Shown in pieces: positions 24,268-33,510 of a DNA stretch of 64,000 nt. Source of the stretch: Prevotella sp. (lineage in GTDB: Bacteria; Bacteroidota; Bacteroidia; Bacteroidales; Bacteroidaceae); NCBI GenBank assembly GCA_017430675.1, contig JAFRMM010000112.1, forward strand, positions 11,251 through 75,250. Direction: 5' to 3'. Both the position numbers and the translations under genes were made by a program. Each line of letters starts with the position of its first letter. Position 1 is the first letter of the stretch. Below the pieces are notes generated by a model. That model saw nothing but the letters and a program-made list of their open reading frames with translations. It made no database searches and was not told the DNA's origin.

Positions 24268-24807
24268 GTGGCAGATCTGAACGATATCTCTCTCGTGACC
24301 CAGGTGGCTGTGTTCCATAACAAGCGGGCTTTCGACCAACTTGTCAGGAAATACCAGTCACCTGTCCGTCGGTTCTTCCTGAACCAGACGTTAGGTGACG
24401 AGATGCTGAGTGACGATCTGGCACAGGACACCTTTATCAAGGCGTATGTGAACATCACGAAGTTCCGTGGCATGTCGAGTTTCTCCACATGGCTCATGCG
24501 CATCGCCTACAACGTGTTCTACGACCATGCCCGTTCGCAACATCAGACAGATGATATCGATACCTCCAAGGCAGCAGCCCGTCAGACGACCTCTGGAAGC
24601 GACACGCTGAAGATGGACATCTATGCTGCCTTAGCCTTGCTGAAGCCTGACGAACGCAGTTGTGTCACGCTCCAGTTGATTGACGGGCACCCGGTGGATA
24701 AGATCGCTGAGATCACCGGCATTCCTGCCAACACGGTGAAATCGCATCTGAAGAGAGGAAAAGACAAAATGGCAATCTATTTAAAACAAAATGGCTATGA
24801 CCGATAA
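24268..24807 (+). CDS. ECF-family RNA polymerase sigma factor
   Basis: 179 residues. Region 2 is seen as AFDQLVRKYQSPVRRFFLNQTLG...DDLAQDTFIKAYVNITKFRG..FSTWLMRIAYNVFYDHARS. Region 4 is LALLKPDERSCVTLQLIDGHPVDKIAEITGIPANTVKSHLKRGKDKM. The frame starts with GTG at 24268, 12 bp after pspC. It should direct RNA polymerase to a stress or envelope regulon. The next gene, overlapping, is its probable anti-sigma factor. Confidence 0.9.
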   Translation: MADLNDISLVTQVAVFHNKRAFDQLVRKYQSPVRRFFLNQTLGDEMLSDDLAQDTFIKAYVNITKFRGMSSFSTWLMRIAYNVFYDHARSQHQTDDIDTSKAAARQTTSGSDTLKMDIYAALALLKPDERSCVTLQLIDGHPVDKIAEITGIPANTVKSHLKRGKDKMAIYLKQNGYDR

Positions 24808-25180
24808 AGACAATATCATGATAGAGGAATTCTTCAAGCAGGCTGCCCAGCAGCAGATTGAAGACAACGGCTTCACGGAGCGGGTGATGATGAATCTGCC
24901 CGAGATGAAGACGAGTAAAGTGCGCCGTCTCTCCAGGCTGTGGACCTTATTCTGTGTGATTGTAGGGCTCGGCCTGTTCTTCGCTTTCGGTGGCATGCAA
25001 CTGATGAGGGTGGCCATGACTGGTCTCCTGCAGATGGTGCTGACGGCTCTGGAGGTGTTCGTTGTGACAACACCTACCACGGAGATTCCCGTCAATCCGT
25101 GGCTGGTTCTGGTGGTGCTTGCTTTTGTATTAGTTTACCTTCCTTATCAAACAGGCCGTAAGTTGTCCTCAGTACTATAA
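24791..25180 (+). CDS. Putative anti-sigma membrane protein (DUF5056-like)
   Basis: 129 residues: a cytoplasmic N-terminus with EEFFKQAAQQQIEDNGFTERVMMNLPE, which fits the short anti-sigma-like modules of Bacteroidetes DUF5056 proteins, then two membrane segments (about 48-70 and 103-120). It overlaps the sigma gene by 17 bp, a common sigma/anti-sigma arrangement. Its last 89 bp lie over the end of porE on the opposite strand. Confidence 0.7.
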   Translation: MAMTDKDNIMIEEFFKQAAQQQIEDNGFTERVMMNLPEMKTSKVRRLSRLWTLFCVIVGLGLFFAFGGMQLMRVAMTGLLQMVLTALEVFVVTTPTTEIPVNPWLVLVVLAFVLVYLPYQTGRKLSSVL

Positions 25181-27122
25181 ACTCAGTGCGACGGTTTAGT
25201 TGGTTGCACTGATCCTGCTGTTCCTCTGGGAGTGTGGTGATGAATTCTTCTGTCAGGAAGTCACCCTCCTTGAGGAACGGATATTTTTCTGCCACTTTAC
25301 GCTTGATCTTCTTAGGCTTACTCTCGCCGTAGCCCTTGGGGGTCAGACGGTCTGCAGCGATACCATGCTCAATGAGATAGTTGACCACACTTTCTGCCCG
25401 TCGTTGCGACAACCGTTCATTATACTGGTCAGAACCCTTAAAGTCGGTGTGTGCGGAGAGTTCGATGGTGATGTTCGGATTGTCATTGAGCATATCCACA
25501 AGTTCGTTGAGGGCTGTCTGCGACTCTGGGCGCAGGGTAGCCTTGTCGAAGTCGTAGAAGATATTCTCTATCAGTACGGGGGCGGAGATATTGGCCAACG
25601 GGAACTGCAAGACGTATTCCTCCGACTTCGTCACGGGTTCCACGCGCAGTTCTTCCTGATGGTTCAGGTAGCCCTTACAGGTGCCGAGCAGCACGTAATC
25701 TACGCCAGGTTTGATCTCTTGGGTAAAAGAGCCGTCAGCCCTGACGCTGAGTTTCAGGTTCGTACCGTCGTTACCCACCATATACACCTGTGCGGCCGTC
25801 AGTTCGTAACCGTCCTGCTCATACACCCAGCCTTTCACCGTCTGCACGATCTCGGGGTTGAAGAAACTGTAGATATGGTCGTAGCCTCTGGTGTCGCCAC
25901 GGTTTGAGGAGAAGAATCCTTTGTTCAGTCGTCCCTCGAACGTCATGCCGAAGTCGTCACCCTGAGAGTTCAACGGGAAGCCTGGGTGCTCCACCTTTCC
26001 GTTCTTATAGATAAAGATGTCGAGTCCACCCATGCCAGGGTGTCCGTCACTGGAGAAGTAGAGATCACCGTTGGGACGGAACGTGGGGAACATCTCGTCG
26101 CCCGCCGTGTTCACGGGCTCGCCCAGGTTCTCAATGGCGCCCACCTCATGGTTGCCGTAGAAGCGGCAGCGCCAGATGTCATAGCCGCCGAAACCGCCAG
26201 GCATGTCGCTGACGAAGTAGAGCCAGTCGCCGTCAGGGGAGACGGCTGGATGGGCGTAACTATAGAGCGTGTCGTTGGAGATATGCACCTCCGTAGGCTT
26301 GCTCCAGGCGGCATCACTGCGGTTGGAGGCTACGATGGTGGCATAGCGGGGATAGTTGGGGTCGGTCTTGCACTGTGTCAGGTACATCGTCCGTCCGTCG
26401 GGCGTAAACGAACAGGCTCCCTCGTCGAAAGTGGAGTTCAGTTCGGAGTCGATGGCCTGTGGCTTGCCCCATTTCCCCTTGTCATCTTTCTGTACGAAGA
26501 AGATATCGGCGGCTTTGGAGCCCGTGATACCGCTGTATTCATCGCCCTGCGCCTGGTTGCGTGTGGAGGTGAAGAACAGTTGTTCGTTCTGGTCGCCCGC
26601 CAGCATGGGAGAATATTCTGAACGGCGGGAGTTGAAGAGACCCTCGCGCTTCACGGTATAGTCGGAGCCGTCCTTCTTCCACTGGGGGGCCATCTGTGCA
26701 GACTTCAATCCCGTCTTCGCCAGTTGCCAGTGCGGATCCTCCATCTGCAACGAGTCCGTAGCCATCTGATAGTGCTTGGCGGCCTCCTTGTAGTTGCCGT
26801 TCCTCATGTAGAGTTGTCCGAGGTAGAAGTGTGTCAGCGAGTCTTCCTGTTTGTAGCGTATGGCGTTGTTGTAGGAGGTAATGGCTTTGTTGGTGAAATG
26901 GATGCGACGGTAGCACTCGGCCGTCTTCATCGCCCGCTCGCCTTTCTCCTTCCGCTCCTTGTTGGCTGTCTGTGTATAGGCCTTGCGGTACTGGTTGGCA
27001 GCATCGTAGTACTCGCCGACGGCAAAGAACTTGTCGCCTTTTTTCATAGCCTGATCTGCCCCGCAACTCATGAGCAACAGGGAGACCACACACAGATATA
27101 GAAAGAGAAAGCCTTTTCGCAT
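25092..27122 (-). CDS. porE: PorE-like T9SS lipoprotein (TPR, PD40, CRD, OmpA)
   Basis: 676 residues with the domain order of PorE: lipoprotein signal ending at C20 (LLLMSCGAD), TPR helices (about 25-140), a WD40-like beta-propeller (about 170-420; repeats such as PAVSPDGDWLYFVSDMPGGFGGYDIW), a carboxypeptidase-regulatory-like domain (about 430-510) and a C-terminal OmpA peptidoglycan-binding domain (FYDFDKATLRPES, ELSAHTDFKGSDQYNERLSQRRAESV). PorE tethers the type IX secretion motor to the cell wall. It starts 73 bp after the topB stop on the same strand. The last codons overlap the convergent gene by 89 bp. Confidence 0.85.
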   Translation of the reverse strand: MRKGFLFLYLCVVSLLLMSCGADQAMKKGDKFFAVGEYYDAANQYRKAYTQTANKERKEKGERAMKTAECYRRIHFTNKAITSYNNAIRYKQEDSLTHFYLGQLYMRNGNYKEAAKHYQMATDSLQMEDPHWQLAKTGLKSAQMAPQWKKDGSDYTVKREGLFNSRRSEYSPMLAGDQNEQLFFTSTRNQAQGDEYSGITGSKAADIFFVQKDDKGKWGKPQAIDSELNSTFDEGACSFTPDGRTMYLTQCKTDPNYPRYATIVASNRSDAAWSKPTEVHISNDTLYSYAHPAVSPDGDWLYFVSDMPGGFGGYDIWRCRFYGNHEVGAIENLGEPVNTAGDEMFPTFRPNGDLYFSSDGHPGMGGLDIFIYKNGKVEHPGFPLNSQGDDFGMTFEGRLNKGFFSSNRGDTRGYDHIYSFFNPEIVQTVKGWVYEQDGYELTAAQVYMVGNDGTNLKLSVRADGSFTQEIKPGVDYVLLGTCKGYLNHQEELRVEPVTKSEEYVLQFPLANISAPVLIENIFYDFDKATLRPESQTALNELVDMLNDNPNITIELSAHTDFKGSDQYNERLSQRRAESVVNYLIEHGIAADRLTPKGYGESKPKKIKRKVAEKYPFLKEGDFLTEEFITTLPEEQQDQCNQLNRRTEFIVLRTTYGLFDKEGKLIQKQAPPEPATD

Positions 27123-27195
27123 ACGCTATAATATAACGGAAAGCCCCGCTTTTTATTGCCTTCTGTCCATCCTTCCTGTCGCTGTGCGAATGCAA

Positions 27196-29370
27196 TTAGT
27201 CACTGAAGGGCACGCGGTAGGTGCAGCCTTCCTTCCAGCGGGAACAGCCGTAGGCGGTCTTGCCCTTGATGATATGTCCTTGTCCACAGAGGGGACAGGG
27301 GGCGCCCTCGACAGGAGTGGAAGGCCCTTCGGCAGACTCAGGGGCCGTCTTCTTGCGGGTGGTTCTGGGTTTTGGGGCTGATTCTGCCTTGGGTGATTTG
27401 ACTTTCTTGAGTTCCGCATCGGTGAGGACGGTGACACGGCGATTGCTGGTGTCGGCCATCACCTCGCTGACGATTTCCGAGACCTGTGCCTTGAGTTCCT
27501 CGATAAACTGCTGGGCATCGTATTTCTGATGCTCGATGTCACGCAGTTTCTTCTCCCAGATACCTGTCAGTTCACAACTCTTCAGGAGTTCCTCGCGGAT
27601 GAGGTCGATGAGTTCGATGCCTGTCGGTGTAGCGATGAGACGTTTGCGGTCTCGCTTGATATAATGTCGCTTGAAGAGGGTCTCGATGATCGAGGCGCGT
27701 GACGACGGACGGCCGATGCCGTTCTCCTTCATGGCGGCGCGGAGGGTTTCGTCCTCCACGAACTTGCCCGCCGTCTCCATCGCCCGCAGCAGGGAGGCCT
27801 CATTATAATAAGGCGGGGGTGTCGTCCACTTCTCCGTGAGGGTGGGCTTGTGGTCGCCTGATTCGCCCTTCACGAAGGTGGGGAGGGTGCGTTCCTCATC
27901 ATCTTTCTGCTCGTCATCTTCGGCCTTGGACTTATCCTTGCCCTGGACGATGCGCCAGCCGGGATCGAGGATCTCCTTACCCGTCACCTTGAACTCGATG
28001 GCGGTAGCCTGACTAGGATTACTAGGATCACCTAGGTCCTCCCTAGGATTTCCTAGGACCTCGCCTAATACAGTCGTTGTTGAGAATTTGCAATCGGGCA
28101 GGAAGACGGCGATGAATCTTCTTGCCACGAGGTCGAATACCTTTTGTTCGGCATCCGTGAGGTTCTTGGGAATCACCCCTGTGGGGATGATGGCGTGGTG
28201 ATCCGTCACCTTCGAAGTGTCGAACACGCGCTTCGACTTCTTCAGGGCCTTGCCACCGATGGGCTTGATGAACTCCGCGTAGGGCGCGACACCGCCAAAT
28301 GTGGTCTGGTAGAGGCCATTGAGCGTCTGTGGACACTTGGGATAGATATCGTCGGAGAGGTATTGCGTATCTACACGGGGGTAGGTGGTGTATTTCTTCT
28401 CGTAGAGGCTCTGGATGAGGTTGAGTGTCATCTCTGCTGAGTAGGCGAACTTACGGTTGCAATCCACCTGCAGCGAGGTGAGGTCGTAGAGTTGGGGGGG
28501 CTGTTCCTTACTCTCCTTCTTCTCCACCTTCGTCACCGTGAAGGGCTTGCCCTCGATGGTCGCGAAGGCCTTCTCACCCTCTTCTTTCGAAGTAAACTTC
28601 CCCTTGAACTCCGTTCGAGTTTGCTCACGCTCGGCAGCCTCCAAACCTGTTTGGGCCTGCTCTCGCTTACTCGCAACCTTAGTGGCCGTAAAGATGGTGT
28701 CGCGATATACCGTTGCCAGCACCCAGTAAGGCTCGGGCTTGAAGTTCTCGATCTCCTTCTGGCGGTTCACGATGAGGGCGAGGGTAGGGGTCTGCACACG
28801 GCCGATGGAGAGCACCTGACGGTTCTGGCCGTATTTCAGCGTATAGAGGCGCGTGGCGTTCATGCCCAGGAGCCAGTCGCCGATGGCACGGGAGAGTCCT
28901 GCGAGGTAGAGCGGCTGGTAGTCGCCCTGGTCTTTCAACGAAGCAAAACCCTCGCGGATGGCCTCGTCAGTCATCGACGAGATCCAGAGGCGCTTCACGG
29001 GACAGGTGGCCTGTGCCTTCTGCATCACCCACCGCTGGATGAGTTCACCCTCCTGTCCGGCATCGCCACAGTTCACGATGCCGTCGGCCTTCTGCATCAG
29101 TTTCTCGATGATGGCAAACTGTTTCTTGATGCCGTTATCCTCGATGAGTTTGATACCGAAGCGCTGAGGGATCATGGGCAGTTGGGCAAGAGCCCACGGC
29201 TTCCATGCCTGCGTATAGTCGCCAGGCTCCTTCAGCGTACACAGGTGGCCGAAGGTCCACGTCACCTGATAGCCGTTGCCCTCCATATAGCCGTCATGGG
29301 AACTGTTGGCCCCCAGGATGCGTGCGATGTCACGCGCCACGCTCGGCTTCTCTGCGATGCAGACAATCAT
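27196..29370 (-). CDS. topB: DNA topoisomerase III with in-frame repeat insertions
   Basis: 724 residues of the type IA topoisomerase family. Toprim is at the N-terminus (CIAEKPSVARDIARILGA, NCGDAGQEGELI); the catalytic Tyr is in KYTTYPRVDTQYLSDD; RPSSRASIIETL follows; and a C-terminal zinc finger reads CPLCGQGHIIKGKTAYGCSRWKEGC. It relaxes and decatenates DNA during replication and recombination. Two stretches, GNPREDLGDPSNPSQ and REQAQTGLEAAEREQTRTE, are unusual and coincide with DNA repeats at 28012-28069 and 28611-28675. Start preceded by AGGAAAG. Confidence 0.93.
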   Translation of the reverse strand: MIVCIAEKPSVARDIARILGANSSHDGYMEGNGYQVTWTFGHLCTLKEPGDYTQAWKPWALAQLPMIPQRFGIKLIEDNGIKKQFAIIEKLMQKADGIVNCGDAGQEGELIQRWVMQKAQATCPVKRLWISSMTDEAIREGFASLKDQGDYQPLYLAGLSRAIGDWLLGMNATRLYTLKYGQNRQVLSIGRVQTPTLALIVNRQKEIENFKPEPYWVLATVYRDTIFTATKVASKREQAQTGLEAAEREQTRTEFKGKFTSKEEGEKAFATIEGKPFTVTKVEKKESKEQPPQLYDLTSLQVDCNRKFAYSAEMTLNLIQSLYEKKYTTYPRVDTQYLSDDIYPKCPQTLNGLYQTTFGGVAPYAEFIKPIGGKALKKSKRVFDTSKVTDHHAIIPTGVIPKNLTDAEQKVFDLVARRFIAVFLPDCKFSTTTVLGEVLGNPREDLGDPSNPSQATAIEFKVTGKEILDPGWRIVQGKDKSKAEDDEQKDDEERTLPTFVKGESGDHKPTLTEKWTTPPPYYNEASLLRAMETAGKFVEDETLRAAMKENGIGRPSSRASIIETLFKRHYIKRDRKRLIATPTGIELIDLIREELLKSCELTGIWEKKLRDIEHQKYDAQQFIEELKAQVSEIVSEVMADTSNRRVTVLTDAELKKVKSPKAESAPKPRTTRKKTAPESAEGPSTPVEGAPCPLCGQGHIIKGKTAYGCSRWKEGCTYRVPFSD
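28012..28069 (-). repeat. CTAGG-rich repeat insertion inside topB
   Basis: Five copies of CTAGG spaced 9-12 bp apart, with AGGTCCT (28034) pairing to AGGACCT (28055). It encodes GNPREDLGDPSNPS in frame, in a loop after the TVLGEVL strand. Confidence 0.75.
28611..28675 (-). repeat. Possible second, diverged palindromic insertion in topB
   Basis: CCAAACCTGTTTGG at 28641-28654 is a clean palindrome. Outer CGAGTTTGC (28616) and GCTTACTCG (28665) pair with mismatches about the same centre. It encodes REQAQTGLEAAEREQTRTE, which is not typical of the family. Confidence 0.5.
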
Positions 29371-29385
29371 CTTTCCTTTATAGGA

Positions 29386-31137
29386 TTATCGGATGACAAC
29401 CTTGCGGCCGTTGCGGATGTAGATGCCCTTGGTGGGATGATCCACGCGCTGGCCCTGCAGGTTGTAGATAAGGTCGTTGTCAGTGGTGTTTATACGAGTG
29501 GAGTGGATGGCGGTGGTGGTGTCGTCGCCGATGGCCATGGTCTGGCCTGTATAACTGAGGATGCTCCATTGTGTCAGGTCGTCGGACTCGAAGTCGCCGT
29601 TGCCCACCATCTCGTCGGCAGTGCCTTTCTCCACGCAGGTCACATCGTCGAAGTAGATCTTGCCGCCAATCAGTCCGAAGACGAACTGCAGGATGTCGTG
29701 GTCGAAGGCGGCCTCAAACTCCCATGTGTATTCCTGGAAGTCTGATGTGACGTTCTTGGCCTCCAGATACTGCACATCGTCGCTGTTACCCCACTGGTTA
29801 CGGTTCGGACTGGTGCTCCAGATGGGCCAGAGGGCGCAGTCGCCGCCCTTGTCGGCCCTGATGGTGGCCTTCACCACGTAGGTCTTGCCCTTCACCATGG
29901 GCGTGAGCAGTGTGCAGTGCACCTGCTTGTCCCAGGAGTTGGTGCCTGCCGTGCCGTTGTCGATGACGAGCACGTGGTTGGGTCCCAGATCGTTGGCTAT
30001 CACCTTAATGGTCTCAGTATGGGTCTCGCCCAGGAAGTCTGTATAGGAGACAGTCACGCTGCCTTCTTTCTCAGCCGTGGCCTTGATGGTGTTGCCATCC
30101 AGTTCGAAGTCCGTGCTGCTGAAGGTGACCTCGTTCGTCAGATCCTCTTGATGGCCGTCGGCGAACGTACCTTTGACGATAACCTTCTTGCTGCTGCCCA
30201 CCCTGAGGGTGATGTTGTCAAGGTCCAATTGATTCAGCGTGAAGAAGCCCTTCAGGTTCTCTGGCAACTCATAGTCTGCGTCCTTCTTCGTGTCGCGTCC
30301 CATTACCTTCAGGGCCTCGAAGGCGTAGCGCTTGCCGAAGGTGCGATAGCCGGAGGCGGAGAAATGCCAGGGATCGACGCCGTTGCCAGGGATACCCTCT
30401 GCACTCACCACGTGCGAGGTAGGTACCGTGGCAGGCATCTTCGCCACTACGGCATTATGGGCCGAGCAGCCACCACCCATCTCAGCATATTCCGTCTCAC
30501 CCACGAACAGGGGCACGTCCTCAGCGTTCAGACCGAGGTCAGACAGCATATTCTCGTAGATACCCTTTACCATCTTGGGCCAGTTGGGATCACCGTTGTT
30601 CGAACAACCCTGATGCAGCAGGATGCCCTTGATGACACCTACCTCCTGCGCCTTCTTGCCCATGTCCACCAGTCGCTGGTAGGGGTCGCTGCCGTAGGCC
30701 CTGATACGTTCTGCCTGCCAGCCATCGGCCTTGGCCAGAATACCAGCGATCTTGTCAGGCATAAAGCCTTCGATGGCGATACCGCCGATGGCTACATCCA
30801 CGACGCCCACCTTGACATTACTGGGCAGGGCTGCTACCATGGTACGTCCGAAATAGTCGGCCATGCCCAGTCCGCCCCAGGGACTGACGATCGGACATTC
30901 GGCCGTGTACCACTCGCCCAAGGTGCGCTTGGGCGACGTGAAGTCTGTCGTTGCCAACATCTGGAAGCGGGGATCGACATAGTTATCCACTTTCTCCCAC
31001 TTGGCATTGCCCTCCATGTTGGACTGTCCGAAACAAAGATACACATAGAAATTGGGGTCGGCCTCGGCCGAAGCCTCCTGTGGCTGGGCCAGCATGGCCA
31101 GTCCCAGCAAAGCGATGGTAAATATGTTCTTCTTCAT
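29386..31137 (-). CDS. T9SS-exported SGNH/sialate-O-acetylesterase-like protein
   Basis: 583 residues. After a signal peptide (start at 31137, MKKNIFTIALLGLAMLAQPQEASA) comes an esterase domain with CFGQSNMEGN (nucleophile Ser), a central IGGIAIEGF stretch and GNGVDPWHFSASGYRTFG (His/Asp), typical of the SASA/CE6-like family that removes acetyl groups from glycans. A bacterial Ig-like region (about 300-380) and a carbohydrate-binding-like region (about 400-520) follow. The end, DLIYNLQGQRV..KGIYIRNGRKVVIR, is a type IX secretion C-terminal signal. Probably surface-exposed and acting on polysaccharide with the divergent GH97. Confidence 0.82.
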   Translation of the reverse strand: MKKNIFTIALLGLAMLAQPQEASAEADPNFYVYLCFGQSNMEGNAKWEKVDNYVDPRFQMLATTDFTSPKRTLGEWYTAECPIVSPWGGLGMADYFGRTMVAALPSNVKVGVVDVAIGGIAIEGFMPDKIAGILAKADGWQAERIRAYGSDPYQRLVDMGKKAQEVGVIKGILLHQGCSNNGDPNWPKMVKGIYENMLSDLGLNAEDVPLFVGETEYAEMGGGCSAHNAVVAKMPATVPTSHVVSAEGIPGNGVDPWHFSASGYRTFGKRYAFEALKVMGRDTKKDADYELPENLKGFFTLNQLDLDNITLRVGSSKKVIVKGTFADGHQEDLTNEVTFSSTDFELDGNTIKATAEKEGSVTVSYTDFLGETHTETIKVIANDLGPNHVLVIDNGTAGTNSWDKQVHCTLLTPMVKGKTYVVKATIRADKGGDCALWPIWSTSPNRNQWGNSDDVQYLEAKNVTSDFQEYTWEFEAAFDHDILQFVFGLIGGKIYFDDVTCVEKGTADEMVGNGDFESDDLTQWSILSYTGQTMAIGDDTTTAIHSTRINTTDNDLIYNLQGQRVDHPTKGIYIRNGRKVVIR

Positions 31138-31145
31138 AACGGCTG

Positions 31146-31153
31146 CAAAGGTA
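31146..31153 (-). promoter_or_regulatory. TAnnTTTG promoter of the esterase gene
   Basis: TACCTTTG on the minus strand, 8 bp from the start codon; the topB and porE genes may lie in the same transcript. Confidence 0.55.
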
Positions 31154-31197
31154 CGAATAATTCTTTTGAAAAGTAGCAAAATATGTGAAAAATGTTG

Positions 31198-31205
31198 TAT
31201 CTTTG
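31198..31205 (+). promoter_or_regulatory. TAnnTTTG promoter of the GH97 gene
   Basis: TATCTTTG, 35 bp before the ATG; divergent from the esterase promoter. Confidence 0.6.
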
Positions 31206-31240
31206 CAGCCTGGAAGATACAACTAAAGACTCAGAGCGAG

Positions 31241-33193
31241 ATGAAAAGACTGATTCTGACTATGTGCATCGGCCTGTGTGCCGTGCTGGCAAGGGGTGAG
31301 GACGTGAGTGTGGCTTCACCTGACGGGAAACTGAAGGTGGCTGTTGTTGAGCGTAATGGCCAAGTCTGTTATACAGTTGATTATGACGGAAAACTGGTGA
31401 TCCAGGAGTCGGCCCTGGGACTCCAGGCCGATATCGGGGATTTCGAGAACGGTCTGACGGTCAAGGCCGTGAGGACCAACAAGGTGGATCAGACCTACGA
31501 CCTCACGCGCGCAAAGATATCTAAGGTGCACTATCAGGCCAACGAACTGCAGATTGACTGTCAGAATGCCGATGGGCAGATGATGACCATCACCTTCCAG
31601 GTGTCGGACAATAATATCGCCTACCGCTACACGCTGCCAGTACCCGCCAACCAGCACAGGTGTGCCGTGATCAGGAGTGAGGGCAGCAGTTTCAACTTCA
31701 TCGACGGCACTACTACTTTCCTCTGCCCGCAGATCGGCGGACAGACGGGATGGAGCCGTACCAAACCGAGTTACGAGGAGGACTACAGACCTGACGAGCC
31801 GATGGCAAAGAAGTCGCACTTCGGCCTGGGCTACACGTTCCCGTGCCTGTTCAAGACCCCTGAAGCCTGGGTATTGGTGAGTGAGACGGGCGTGCGTGGC
31901 AACTACTGCGCCTCGCACCTGAGCGACTATCAGAGGGGCAGGGGCTATACCATCGCCTTCCCTGATGCCACGGAGAACAACGGCTTTGGCAGTGAGTTCG
32001 CGGCCATCGCCCTGCCTGGCAGCACCCCCTGGCGAACCATCACGATAGGCTCGTCGCTGAAGCCCATTGTGGAGACGACGATCCCCTACGACGTGGTGGA
32101 GCCGCTCTATGAGGCCAGCGAGGACTATAAGCCCGGACGCTATACGTGGTCGTGGCTGGTGTGGCAGGACAACTCGTGTAACTACGACGACCAGGTGCTG
32201 TTTGTCGATCTTGCAGCCACGATGGGCTATGAGTATGTCTTGGTGGATGCCCTGTGGGATGAGCAGATAGGTCGCGAAAGGATGGCGGAACTGTCGAGGT
32301 ATGCACAGTCAAAGGGTGTCTCGCTGATGCTGTGGTACAACTCCAACGGCTTTGCCAACGATGCCCCGCAGTCGCCCAAGAACTGCCTGAACACGGGTAT
32401 GGCCCGTGACAGGGAGATGGCCTGGCTGAAGCAGGTCGGCATCAAGGGTATCAAGGTGGACTTCTTCGGAGGCGACAAGCAGGAGACGATGCAACTCTAT
32501 GAGGATATCCTCTATGATGCCAACCGTTATGGCATACAGGTGATATTCCACGGCTGTACGCTGCCTCGCGGATGGGAGCGGATGTACCCCAACTACGTCA
32601 GCAGTGAGGCGGTGCTGGCCTCGGAGAATGTGTTCTTCTCCGACTACCATGCCGTGAACGAGGCCCGCGAACTGACCATGCACCCGTTCTGCAGGAATGC
32701 CGTCGCCGCCATGGACTGGGGCGGAACGATCATGAACAAATATCTCTCAAGGGATAACAAGAGCCGTCACAGCCGTAAGACGAGTGATGTATTTGAGATC
32801 GCTGCTGCCATCGTCAACCAGACGAGCATTCAGTGCATCGCCATCTATCCCAATAACCTCACCGAACTGCCACAGGCGGAACTCGATCTGTTGAAGGAGA
32901 TTCCCACCACATGGGATGAGACACGCCTCATCGACGGCTATCCGATGAAGTACGTGGTGCTGGCACGCCGTCATGGTCAGGAGTGGTGGATCGCCGGCCT
33001 GAATGCGGAGAAGGAACCCCTGAGACTGGCCCTCGACCTGCCGATGCTCGCAGGGAAGAGCGTCCGCTACTATACGGACGAGAAAGCGGATGGGACATCG
33101 GGGATGACATCCGCCATGCTCAAGGTGAACAAGCAGGGCAGGGCGGTGATCACCATGCAGCCCAATGGTGGCATGCTCGTCATCGACAAATAA
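31241..33193 (+). CDS. Glycoside hydrolase family 97 enzyme
   Basis: 650 residues with signal peptide (MKRLILTMCIGLCAVLARG). The N-terminal beta-sandwich is followed by a TIM barrel: TWSWLVWQDNSCNYDDQVLFVDLAATMGYEYVLVDALWD, then GIKGIKVDFFGGDKQETMQLYEDIL and VIFHGCTLPRGWERMYPN. GH97 enzymes cleave alpha-glucosides or alpha-galactosides in the periplasm. D407 in KVDFFGGD lies where retaining GH97 alpha-galactosidases have their nucleophile, so that activity is favoured over the inverting SusB type (inference). It is divergent from the esterase. Confidence 0.85.
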   Translation: MKRLILTMCIGLCAVLARGEDVSVASPDGKLKVAVVERNGQVCYTVDYDGKLVIQESALGLQADIGDFENGLTVKAVRTNKVDQTYDLTRAKISKVHYQANELQIDCQNADGQMMTITFQVSDNNIAYRYTLPVPANQHRCAVIRSEGSSFNFIDGTTTFLCPQIGGQTGWSRTKPSYEEDYRPDEPMAKKSHFGLGYTFPCLFKTPEAWVLVSETGVRGNYCASHLSDYQRGRGYTIAFPDATENNGFGSEFAAIALPGSTPWRTITIGSSLKPIVETTIPYDVVEPLYEASEDYKPGRYTWSWLVWQDNSCNYDDQVLFVDLAATMGYEYVLVDALWDEQIGRERMAELSRYAQSKGVSLMLWYNSNGFANDAPQSPKNCLNTGMARDREMAWLKQVGIKGIKVDFFGGDKQETMQLYEDILYDANRYGIQVIFHGCTLPRGWERMYPNYVSSEAVLASENVFFSDYHAVNEARELTMHPFCRNAVAAMDWGGTIMNKYLSRDNKSRHSRKTSDVFEIAAAIVNQTSIQCIAIYPNNLTELPQAELDLLKEIPTTWDETRLIDGYPMKYVVLARRHGQEWWIAGLNAEKEPLRLALDLPMLAGKSVRYYTDEKADGTSGMTSAMLKVNKQGRAVITMQPNGGMLVIDK

Positions 33194-33201
33194 AAAAAGT
33201 A

Positions 33202-33234
33202 AAGGAAGCAGTTTCTAACTGCTTCCTTCTTTTT
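33202..33234 (+). terminator. Terminator after the GH97 gene
   Basis: AAGGAAGCAGTT pairs with AACTGCTTCCTT around a TCT loop, followed by CTTTTT. Confidence 0.85.
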
Positions 33235-33238
33235 GATG

Positions 33239-33311
33239 TCGGGATTACTGGACTCGAACCAGCGACCTCGCGCCCCCCAGACGTGTGCGCTACCAACTGC
33301 GCTAAATCCCG
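33239..33311 (-). tRNA. tRNA-Pro(GGG)
   Basis: 73 nt on the minus strand. The acceptor stem CGGGATT pairs with AATCCCG; D-stem GCGC/GCGC; anticodon loop CTGGGGG gives GGG; T-loop TTCGAGT. The anticodon stem CACGT/GCGCG has one A-C mismatch. CCA is not encoded. Confidence 0.92.
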
Positions 33312-33355
33312 AACATTCTTGCTTGGCACCGACCTGTTTTTGTCGAATGCGGGTG

Positions 33356-33363
33356 CAAAGGTA
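33356..33363 (-). promoter_or_regulatory. TAnnTTTG promoter of tRNA-Pro
   Basis: TACCTTTG on the minus strand, 44 bp upstream of the tRNA 5' end. Confidence 0.55.
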
Positions 33364-33510
33364 CGTACTTTTTACGAAACCACCAAATTTTCCGCCAACT
33401 TTTTTTAAAATATGTGCTACACAAGTTGATGCAGACATCATCATTGCCTTTGTAGGAATTGACAACGATCACGGGGACGCTGTGACCCCCACCCTTCTGT
33501 ATTTAGTTTT

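Noticed and set aside
28492..29745. Long plus-strand ORF (over 400 codons) across topB
   Set aside because: It lies antisense to a clearly recognisable topoisomerase; its translation shows no family pattern and codon use follows the shadow of the real gene.
29917..31176. Long plus-strand ORF across the esterase gene
   Set aside because: Antisense shadow of a gene with clear signal peptide, esterase motifs and T9SS tail.
33239..33311. tRNA pseudogene because of the A-C mismatch in the anticodon stem
   Set aside because: All other stems, the GGG anticodon and T-loop are intact and a promoter is present; one mismatch is tolerated.
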